The position numbers and the translations under genes were made by a program. A stretch of DNA of 64,000 nt, from the NCBI GenBank assembly GCA_019914945.1, contig CM034105.1:9362001-9426000 (forward strand), read 5' to 3'. Source of the DNA: Typha latifolia (lineage: Eukaryota > Streptophyta > Magnoliopsida > Poales > Typhaceae). This document shows positions 1 to 11,000 of the stretch, in pieces. Every line of letters begins with the position of its first letter. The first letter of the stretch is position 1. The notes under the pieces are model-generated. The model was not told the DNA's origin, searched no databases, and was given only the letters and a program-made list of their open reading frames with translations.

Positions 1-293
1 CACCTAGGCTTTCGCCTTAGATAGAATATAACTAGGTCTCGCATAGGTGACTTGCCAGAGGATCTCGCATCATTTGTCAGTATGTTAATTTGACTTTTAT
101 ATTCAAAATTATTTACATGTTGATGAATCAGTGAATTCTAATCATGAATTGAAATATTAGGCGATCCTTATCCTTATTGTCGAAATGGATTGGCTGATTT
201 GGCCCATCCTCGATCTGAATCATCCGAAATGGAAGACTGATACGGGCAATATGCATCGTTTCTTTAAGCAATCCCAAAATCGATACTTAGAAC
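1..293. other. No gene recognised; window start
   Basis: AT-rich, non-coding-looking sequence up to the first hAT-like repeat. No exon with conserved protein similarity was seen. It may be intron or upstream sequence of the SNAPC3 gene whose first recognised exon is at 1921. Confidence 0.4.
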
Positions 294-1016
294 CAAGGTT
301 TCCAGTATCGAAATCGGGATCGGTATCGGCCATCCGAAAAAATGATACGTATCGGCCGTATCGGTAGCTCATATTAGATTGATTAATTTTTTAATTACGT
401 AAAATTTTAAATATTATTCAAAAATACAGACAAATTTCTAAAAAATTAGAAAAAATGAGAGGAAAATAAAACTTACGTATGGAGCCTAAAAATTAAAAAA
501 ATGTATTGACTTACTTAAAATTCAAAATTTTGATGAATATCAAGCTCTCTTTCCTCTCCCTCTCAAAATTTAAACTTACTCAAAGATTACTCACGTAGAC
601 ACGGTTCCTATTTTTTCTTTACTTCTTTCCCTTCTCTCTCTCTCTCTCGGGTTCTCAGTATCTGGTGCTGTTGTTTCACCGCAGTAGCAACAATAGAAGT
701 CGTCGGATCTACTCGGTATAGGAAGAGAAAAAGAGAGGGAATTAGAGGAATTAAAAATTGAAAAAAAAATAAAAAAACTCATCCGAGATCGCTGGAGGTT
801 AAGGTTGTTGGATCTTCGTCGGAGAATGTCGCTAGAGGTCGAGGTTGTCAGAAATCTACTCGGTCACTAGTGGAAGAAGTGAGAAAGAAGAGAAAAAGAG
901 AGAGAAAAAAGGAAAGAAAGAAAAGAGAGAGGGAGTAGGTGGAGAGGTGGGGTTCGGGTCGGATCCCGCTTGTTCCCGCCAATTTTGGATGGGATCGGCC
1001 GAAACAGCCAATCTTG
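294..1016 (+). mobile_element. hAT-like non-autonomous element, copy 1 (TATCGG-rich)
   Basis: The left end starts CAAGGTTTCCAG and is followed by clustered ATCGGGATCGG and TATCGGCC words. The right end reads GGCCGAAACAGCCAATCTTG, an imperfect inverted match to the left end. The same left end, TATCGG cluster, AT-rich middle and pyrimidine or purine tracts recur at 3337-4344, so this is a second copy of that family in the same orientation. No convincing target duplication is visible for this copy. The short ORFs inside are low-complexity and not genes. Confidence 0.55.
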
Positions 1017-1920
1017 TTCGATACAGATCAAGTGATGGCCAATACCCTAGTGGAAACTGAGAACTATGCTTAAAACTTTGATTCTAATAGCTTACTATAA
1101 TTCTTAACAACAATGCATTAGTATATTCTTTAGATTGTATGTGTCAATTTGAACTTCTTTAACTATTATTTCTTTTGTTTGTTTATTCTTTAACTTTCTT
1201 GAATTTTGGTCGCACCTGCCTAGTGCCTAGGTGCTACATTATCGCTTGCCCGCACATACTCTGCAGCCTTATAGAACCTCGAACTATAGCTTGATAAATG
1301 ACAACTATCACCAACAACATAATAATCACCGAAAAAGTTAATGAAGAAGCATAACCAGGCATATTGCAATAATTAAATAATTAAAAGGGACTAGAGACTG
1401 GTGAGTGATGCACTTATGAGGTCTGTATATGGTGTATGCTTCTCGAGGGCTTCTGCATATGGGGCCATATGGAGCATTTGTGTATGTGCCGATATGCAGT
1501 CCGACAACGTACTAGGGCTGCAAATGCATATGTTAGGCGACTTATCCACTGCAACCACCTATGCAGATGCTAGTCTGCCTTTTAAGCAGTGATCCCTAAT
1601 ACATTTATTAATGCCTTTAATGGGGAAGATTATTTTCTGCATGATAACTGACTTACCATGACTTACTGCTATTCAGCTTGTTCCCCAATATTTTTCCTTT
1701 TTAGTATTCACACTTGTTCATACTCAATTTGTAATCTCTAGGTCTTGTACTGCCTTTAAAGCTGATTTACGATCTAAGCATGATAGCAGTTAACTGAAAA
1801 TGATTATCATATCTGTATGCCATGCTTCTGACAGAGAATTGGGTAGAATTGTTAGATGAATATTATTTGAATCTTGAAATGTTTTGTCATCTTACAAATC
1901 TATATCTTATTTTGTTCCAG
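1017..1920. other. Non-coding stretch before first recognised SNAPC3 exon
   Basis: AT-rich intron-like sequence that ends in a pyrimidine-rich tract and an AG acceptor at 1919-1920. N-terminal SNAPC3 exons were looked for here and not recognised; they may lie upstream of the window or be too diverged to see. Confidence 0.4.
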
Positions 1921-2011
1921 TGGCAATTCTAAATCTCTTGAAGGCACAATTACAAGCTCTGAGAAAATTGAAAAGATGAGATCCCTTAGGTTTATAACAT
2001 CTCCATTGAAG
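1921..2011 (+). CDS. SRD2: SNAPC3 exon (first recognised)
   Basis: Acceptor TTGTTCCAG ends at 1920 and donor GTTTGA starts at 2012. After one split-codon base the exon reads a 30-codon open frame containing [12 protein letters not shown], which fits the basic stretch before the conserved SNAPC3 core. A rival frame ([17 protein letters not shown]) hits a stop inside the exon. Weaker than the other exons because this region is poorly conserved. Confidence 0.6.
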
Positions 2012-5000
2012 GTTTGAATTGGAAGCTTATAGTTCTTAATACTATGCACAAATTCTTTTTGAATAAAGTCACCAGTTGGTTATATCATATATTCGCACAT
2101 GCTTTGCTTGTGATTACTTTTACAACTTGTCTATTCAATTACCTAATTACATCATAATAACTACATGTAGAAGGATCCAGGTGCTCATCACTTCTTACAT
2201 TTCCTGTCAAATTCAAATTGGGGTCATTAAATTTTCTGAGGAGAGCTATTTCAGTTTAGTCAAAGAGTTGGACTTCAAATAAACAATGAGCTAAATATCA
2301 TATACTTTTGTTTAATAAGAAAATTCTTTGTAGGTTAACCAAGAAGTAATTGGAGAAAATAGGTGTTAAGTTATTTTGTGACGTAGCTAGTTTTATGGTG
2401 CTTGTTAATTGGCCTAGAATTTTATGTTTTCAATGTTCATCATTAGGAACATTCACATTATCTGGGATAGTTTGGTGTCAAGTTAATGTTAATTATGCCC
2501 AAGATAAGAAATGTTTCCTCATCCTATTGAGATGAAAGTGATTACAAGTTTTAATGCACATTGTATAAAATAACAAAAGCTTAAAAACATAGTGTTGAGT
2601 TCCTTTGTTTTCTAATGTGGCCTAGGGATGAAGAAACATGCCGATACGGAAAAAATAAGGAGATACCTAGATCCACCCGCTAGAGAAAAGATAGGGTCTC
2701 AGTAAATTTATTTATTTATCTCCAAGTACCATTTTTGTACTAGCATGACTAAATAGATAGGAAATATAGAAAATAACCAACCAAATCGTGGGGAAAAAAA
2801 AATCAAACTTACATAGATTATGGGAGACAAACGAAGCGTGAAATCTACCACAAAAGAGAGAATAAGGGAGGAGAAAAGGGTGAGGGATAAATGTGGAATC
2901 CTCCACAAAGATTATTTCTCAAATTTTCATCTGTTCTCAGAATTTCCATCACCTTTATATATAGAGATGATGAGATTACATCAGCTCATAAATTGATCTT
3001 ATTCAGATCTTCCCTAAACTAATATATAACTAAGTTGGACTCTTTTAACTTAAAAAGTAATCAAACCTTAACAAAGTTAACTTAAAACAAATTAACAATC
3101 AAATTTTTTAAATTTTTAGGAGTTTTAACTAAATTTGACACTCTAAAATCAAATCAAAATTTTCCTAAATAAAAATACGCCTGGAAATAAAATTAAATGA
3201 AAATCTAATTTCCATAATTTTTCCTTCTGTCTTTAGATGGAGACACTCTAGATTATAACCCTATGATAATAAGATGAATTAGCTTTGTCTTATATGTTGC
3301 ATAGCTGTACTTGCAAATTATGACCTATCTGATAATCAAGTTTCCAAAAATCGGTATCGGGATCGGGATTGGCCGTCCGGAAAAATGATACGCATCGGCT
3401 GTATCGGCCATATCGGCTGTATCGGCCGCCTATATCGGATCAGACTATTTTAATTAAATAAAATTCTAAATATTATTAAAAATGTTGAGAAATTTCTAAA
3501 AATTTTAAAAAAATTATAAGAACTAACAAATAATAATTACTCACATATAAAGCCTAAAAAGTAAAAATCTCTTTTCCTTCTCTTCTTTTTATCCCTCTTA
3601 ACTGTTAGTCTAAAGTATCCATTCTCTTCCACACTTCTTTTTTTCTATCTTTTTATTTCTTTCTCACCCTCTTTTTTTTAATCTTTTGCTCTCCCTCACT
3701 CTCTCTTCCTTTTTCCCTCTCTCTCTCTCATACCCTCTTTTTTTTTAATCTTTACCTCTCTCTCACTCTCTCTTCCTTTTTCCCTCTCTCTCTTGTACCC
3801 TCTTTTTTTTAATCTTTCCCTCTCTCTCACTCTCTCTTCCTTTTTCCCTCTCTTTCTCATACCCTCTTTTTTTTTTTTTAATCTTTCCCTCTCTCTCACT
3901 CTCTCTTCCTTTTTCCCTCTCTTTCTCATACCCTCTTTTTTTTTTTAATCTTTCCCTCTCTCTCACTCTCTCTTCCTTTTTCCCTCTCTCTCTCATACCC
4001 TCTTTTTTTTAATCTTTCCCTCTCTCTCTCTCTCTCTCTCTCACTCTCTCTTCCTTTTTCCCTCTCTCTCTCTCATACCCTCTTTTTTTTTAATCTTTCC
4101 CTCTCCCTCACTCTCTCTTCCTTTTTCCCTCTCTCTCCCTTTCTCTCCCTCACTCTCTCTTCCTTTTTCTCTCTCTCTCTCTTCCTCTTTCTCTCTCTCT
4201 CTCTCCCTCTCTCTCTCTAGCTGTTGGCATACAGTTGCCTGCTACTGCTGCAGGTGGCTGCAAGTACATGCCGAAACTGGGTGGAGCCGATCCCGATCCG
4301 TTTCGGCCGATCCCACTCGGGATTGGCCGAAACTGGAATCCTTGCTGATAATTTGAAGCTTTGGAGAAATTTATAACTAAATAGCATCTATCTATGATTT
4401 CTTTTCTAGTTTAATTTCCAGAGGTTCATGGTCCTTGTCTTCTAAGCCTAGCTGGTTGCCATCTCTTTTGTACAGGACCTACTATCAAATTGTGTTCAAA
4501 TTTTATTTTTGATAATTCGCTTATAGAAAAGATCAGCGAAGGCATGCTTTAGAGTTAGGTCCTTTTATTATGATTCATCACTTTTTGGGAAATCAAAATC
4601 ACATGGACTTTTTGATGGCAAAGTCAGTCCTCAATCCATATATTAATACTTGGATGAGTACTAAGCAAAGTGTTCATCTAATTGTAGAAGTTGAAATGTC
4701 GCATAGAGCCGACCAAGATGATAGTTAAGGTCCTTGACCTTGTTTTGAGAGAGTTACTCAATCACTTTACTCTGTCCAACTGTAACAAGAACATCTTATT
4801 TATAATTGTTCAAAACATTGTAAAGCTTTTGACAGCTGGTTATAAAATTTTTCTTTTGATTCTTCACTGCTGAGACCAGAAAAATTTCTGTTTGGGTTTC
4901 AGTATTGTAGCAATTTGTTTAGTCAGGCACTGCTGATATTTGGGTCTTTAGTATCTTCTTGCATTCTATTTCTCATTGCCTTTGTGCTTCTGTACAATGT

Positions 5001-8000
5001 TGAGACATCTTGCCTTTTTTAGCATCTTGCAACTTTTAACTTTTTAATGGTATATCAACCTTTCCTTTTATTTTCTTTTGAGTGTTTCGGTTTGGAAGAT
5101 AAAAATATGGCATTTGATAAGTAACTGTTGGAGGATCGAATAATTTGAATAAGGAACATTGTAGTTATATTCTCTGTATTGTTGTCTAAATAGAGCAACG
5201 TGTTTGGTGTTTTCAAAGGATTTTCTGCCTCATGCATATTTTGTTTCTTGTTTCTCTAGGGAAAGCCTCGGAAGTCACAAGAACACAAACCACTGTACTG
5301 CCCTGAAGTTATCCTGTGTGTGGAAATTTATCACAGGAATAACAATTCAGTAAAGGTATTGAAGGAGTATCTTGAGTTTACAAGAAATGCATTTGCAGGA
5401 TTGTTGCAGGATTGCTTTTCTTTTCTCCAGTCTATGTTCAAGGTGTTTTGTCATGCTGTAAGTAGATAGGGAGATCCAATGGATTATCACTTTCGTGCTG
5501 AGTAGTGTAAGTAGATCAATAGCATGAGTATGATCGTCCTCTTACTTGAATGTGCTATAGTAGGCTAGGATTGTTTGTGGCAGCTGCCATACTCTGCCTT
5601 GGGGTCCCCATTGTGCCTGCCATGTGGCTATCCATCATTATCCACCACCACTACAATAGCGTGGTGGTGAGAAAGGAAAACTTTCATGGCAGTCCCATGG
5701 AGGTTCTAGCGAATGCTTTTTAGTAGTTAGAACAATTGTCGCCATGGTGGCTGTCATGTGCCCATCTGCCATTGCCCACCGCCACAATAATAGCATGACA
5801 GTAAGAAAGTGAAACTTTCATGCTGCCGCCATGGTGGCCAGATCAGCTGCTTTTGGGAATAATGCCATTAACTATACTTGATGAGAATCTTCTCAATATA
5901 ATTGAACTTAGTTAATGATGCTCTGGTCATGTCTAACGGTATTGATGCCAAGTATCACATTTTGACTCCTATGTATTCACACCAAAGTTTGAACACAACA
6001 TTTCTTGCAATCTTCTATTAGTTGCATATAGTTATCAACTATCAAGAGTCAACAAATCATCAACATACAAGAAAATGTCAGTTGTCTATACTTGGGAAAC
6101 TTGTGACAGACATATGAGTGTGCCTTATGCATAGGACAAAACCACCTTAATGCAAAACATGGTGGAGAAAGATGAAAGAGAAAAATAAGAAGGGAAGGAA
6201 TGGGGTTTCACACCTCCACCCTAAGAAATGGTTTCACACCAAAATTCTCTAGAGAACAAAATCACATGAACTTTCATTAACCTCCAAAGAAAATATAATG
6301 GGTCTATATATAGACCTATAATGGAATTAATCAAAAAATACTCTACATAGGAAATAAACAAAAGACACTCTAAATAAATCAAAATCAGAACCAGATCCTT
6401 ATAGGAGGGATCATCAATTGTCGGCGCCTTCTGCGCTGGTACAGATGTCATCGCGTCCTATCAGTGATGTTCGCATCATTCTCCTCGGGTGGGAGAGAAG
6501 TCGACTCCGTCGAGTGTGCTGTTCTGTTGCTCTCATACTGCTCTAAGGTATCAGGGTGATGCACCTTCAAATCGTGATGATCAAGCCACGTGTCATCAGA
6601 TATAGGTCGTCCTTTCCAACATACTAGATATCATTGGAATCCACCTTCTCTAGTTGAAATAATTTCTTCATCTAAAATTTTATCAATTTCATCTGTTGTG
6701 TTAGGTAGAATATTGGGAAGTGGAGGTAAAGAGGGCCTCTCATAAATAGGCTCATTGGTAGGCTCAGTATTCAGTGGGTTATCTAGGGTAAAATCTGGAC
6801 CTTTATAAGCTACTAGATCCTCAATATTAAAAGTAGAACTAATACCGAAATCATTGGGGAGATCTAGAACATAAGCATTATCATTAATTTTCTTGAGAAT
6901 TTTAAAGGTCCCAAGACTTCGTGCATGCAACTTTTTTACAGTTCTAGGTGGGAATCGTTCCAGACGTATCCGGACCATCACAGTCTCCAACATTAAATTC
7001 TTTCAATCTCCTTTTTAGATCAGCTCGAATTTTATAATTAGTATTATTTTGAGCAATTCTGTTACTGATTTCTTTATGCAAGTCATGAATATGTGATGCG
7101 AATGCAGATGCAGACTCAGACAACCTATGATAATGGGACATATGAATGGGATCTATATGTTGTCTGGGTTTGTAACTATATACTACCTTAGTTGGACTCA
7201 GACCTATTGATTTATTAATAGAATTATCATATGCAAATTCAGCAGTTGGCAGTTTTTGATCCCAGTCTCTTAAATTCTCGCCGACAAGAGTTCTCAGTAG
7301 GTTACTAAAGCTCCTATTGACTACTTCAGTTTGCCCGTCAGTTTGTGGGTGGAAAGCGATTGAATACTGAAGCTTGGTTTCCATCTTATGTCATAAAGTT
7401 TTTCAAAAATAGCTAGTGAATTTCACATCCCTATTTGATACAATAGTTTTTGGTAGCCCGTGCAGCTTAACGATTTCATCAAAATAGATTTTAGCAACTC
7501 CAGAGGCGTCAAAAGTTCAGGAACAGGATATAAAGTGGGCCATCTTTGAAAATCGATCCACCATCACAAGAACGGAATCATGCTTTCGGATGATTTTTGG
7601 AAGTCCAAGTATGAAGTCCATACTAACATCTTGCCAAGAACAATTAGGAACAGGTAAAGGCGTGTATAATCTTGCCAAGAACAATTAGCGAGTTGACATG
7701 CATGACATCGACTAACAAGTCTCATAATATCTCTCTTTAAGCTTGGCCAGAAAAATCGATGTTCCGTAGCTTCAATAGTTTTCACATGCCCAAAATGTCC
7801 AGCTAAACCCCCTAGCATGCAATTCCCAAGTTAAAAATACCCTTAACGAGGTGCTGGGAATGCATAACTTTCGAGACTTAAATAGATAGCCATCCTGCAA
7901 GATGAAACCATCTATTTCTTGAGTCGCTCCATCACTTAATAAATTGTAAACTTTATGAAAATTCGGACATGATTCATAATCAGTTTTGATTTTATCAAAC

Positions 8001-11000
8001 CCTATTACTTCTGCATTCATCCTTGAAAGAAGAATCATGCGGTGACTCAGTGCATCAACCGCTTTGTTGTCTACTCCAAACTTATGTCGCAAGGTGTACG
8101 TATAGTCTTGGAGAAATTTAACCCACCTGCCATGTCTAGTGTTAAGCTTTTTCTGGGAGTTAAGGTAGGGAAGAGCTTCATGGTCAAAGAAAATTATGAA
8201 TTCTTGAAAAAACAAATAATGTCTCCAGTGGCGAAGAGATTGAACCATAGCATAAAATTCCTTATTGTAAGTGGTATACTGTTGTCTAGTTTCATTCAGC
8301 TTTTCACTAAAGTAGGTAATCAGATGACCTGCTTGGCTCAAGATTCCTTCTATACCAACTCCGGAAGCGTCACAAGTGACCTCAAAAACTTTAGTAAAAT
8401 CGGGGAGTCGTATAATAAGGGCTTCTATAATTTTCTTTTTGATTTCAGTGAAAGCTTTAGTGGCACTTGCTGACTACTCAAATTCAACTTTCTTGAGGCA
8501 TTATGTTATCGGAGCCATAATGGTACTAAACCCCTTGATAAATCAACGATAGAAGGTAGCGAGCCCATGAAAACTTCTCATGTCTCTTATGGTACAGGGT
8601 TCAGGCCATTCATTAATAGCTTTGACCTTATCAGGGTCAACAGATACTCCTTTATATGAAACTATGAAACCCAAGAAAATATCTTTGTTTGTCAGAAAGG
8701 TACATTTCTTAGGGTTTGCATACAGTTGCTCTCTCCACAAGACAACGCATACTTGACGAAGATGATCTATATGTTGCTCCCGAGATCGACTATAGATAAG
8801 GATGTCATCAAAGTATACGACTAAAAATTGTCCTATAAAAGGTCGTAATATTTGAGTCATCACTCTCATGAAAGTACTCGGAGCATTAGTCAAGCCAAAA
8901 GGCTTAATCGTCCATCGTCAATTTTCTCCTAGTTCTTCGTCTTTGGTAATTTGTGTCAAAAAGGGGGGGAGTTAGTTTAGAAGATATCGTTTGTTTAGAG
9001 GGAATAAGGAGTGAGTTTAGGAGTTTAGAGGGAGTATATTGAATATTAATTTGCTTAGTGACTTGACTTGTTTTATTGTGTTTGCTTGATGACTTAGACT
9101 TGCATTATTGTGTTTGAATTGTTTAGTGACTTTCATTATTGTTTAGTGAATATATGATCTTACACTTCAAGTTATTTTCACTAGATTTTGGATTGTTTTT
9201 TTTTTTTATTTGCGTTATTGAAGTGTTAAAATTTTTAGACTTATTGAATGCTCCTTTAGGATTCTTTGTAACTATTGTAAACTAGATATTTTGTCACAAT
9301 TTGCCAAAAGGGGAGATTGTTAGATTTTTAGTGTTGGCAATTGTGTACAAAATATTCTAAGTATTTTTATACATGCACATGAGCATTTATATAAGTTTAG
9401 GAAGTATTTGGTTTGAAGAATTGAAATATCAAAAGAGAAAAGTTTTCGTATTCACACCACGTTCACATGCGAGCACATGCGTTTGCACAGACAGAGAGTG
9501 ATGTTCACAGCGCGTTCGAACGTGAGCACAAGCGTTCGCACAGACAGAGAGTGCTGTTTCTGTGCGCGTTCAAATGCAGTTAAGGGCCGTTCGAACGCAC
9601 CCTGCTACGTTCACAACGCGTTCACACATGCAGAGGAGTGTTCTTGCCCGTTCGAACGCAACCTGTGAAAATCAAGCCGCCACGTTCGAACGTAGTTGGG
9701 TCTGTTCGAACGCACCTGAGATTAAGTCAGGCCGTTTGAACGCAACCAGGCTGCGTTCGAATACACTTACGTACGAACGTAGTTTGCAATTTTTGGACTT
9801 TCGTGAGTTTGGATAAGACTTGAATTTTGGTCTATCTTGGATATATATAAAAGCATTGTGATACCCTAACTCTAGGGTGGTTGGTGAAATAATTTGAAAG
9901 AGAATTTTTGAGGCTACATCGTTTCTTCAACCAACAAGGTCCGACTCTTCTATAAGGTTTAAACTTTCGTCTTAAGGGCTATCTAGACGAAAGATCAATC
10001 TCGAGGGCTACTGATGTTAGATATCAATCACGAGAAGCGGTGAATCATGAGTTCTAGCGAGCAAGACTGAGAGGAACAATATCGTGGAGATCGACGGGTT
10101 GTTTTATGAGTCAGTCTTGTAACTGTCATTATTCTAGTGATTAGTTTTGATCCGGGTTTGGATCCGTGATTTTTTCCCGTCTGGGTTTTTCCACGTTAAA
10201 ATATTGGCTTTCATCTCTGCTTTTGTTTTCTAATATTTCTTTTGATTTTTACTTAAGCAAATGAGTGATATCATTGTCTAGGGTTTAGATATATACGTGT
10301 GTCTAAGGATTCTTTCAATTTGTATCATAGCAAGTTCTCTTACCCTTAGGGCTAGATCAGATAGGCATGGATTTTCATAGAGATGGGCAATTGTTTATTA
10401 GACCTATTCTAGATGGATCAAATTATCGATATTGGAAAACTAGGATGAGAGCTTATTCGAAGTCTATAGATGAGTGAGTATGGATTACTGTTGTGAACGG
10501 TTAGAGTCTACCAATGTACTTGGTGAATGATAAGCTTGTTGAGAAACTGATGGAGTCGTGGGATATGGCAGATTATGAAAAAGTTGGATGGAATAGCAAG
10601 ACAATAAATGCAATTTTTAGTTGCATTTCTCAGAAAAATTTAGAAGAATTTCTATTTGTGAGATAACAAGAAAACCTTGGACGATCTTAGAAACTACTTA
10701 CGAATGAACTATGGCTGTAAAACTTTCGAAACTTAAGAGGTTGACTACTAGTTTTGAAACTCTACATATGGAGGAGAATGAGACATTTGATGAGTTTTAT
10801 GCAAAGCTGAGTTATATAGTCAACTATAGTTTCAATTTAGGAGAGAATTTTTGAAAACAGAATTATTCGTAAGATCTTTAGGTCTCTCCTAAAAAGGTTT
10901 CAGACAAAAGTTACAGCTATTAAGGAAAATAAGGACATCGATTCTATGAAGGTTGAACAATTGGTAGGAAATTTATAAATGTTTGAGTCTAGCCTTTCAA

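Noticed and set aside
3696..3996. Arg/Glu/Lys-rich open frames on the - strand
   Set aside because: They are translations of the pyrimidine minisatellite complement and repeat with the same period; not a protein.
5567..5850. Coding exon in the GC-richer tandem stretch
   Set aside because: Stops in all frames of the two copies and no splice signals fitting SNAPC3.
8042..8473. 143-aa ORF on the + strand
   Set aside because: Exactly antisense to the gypsy RNase H relic; no similarity of its own.
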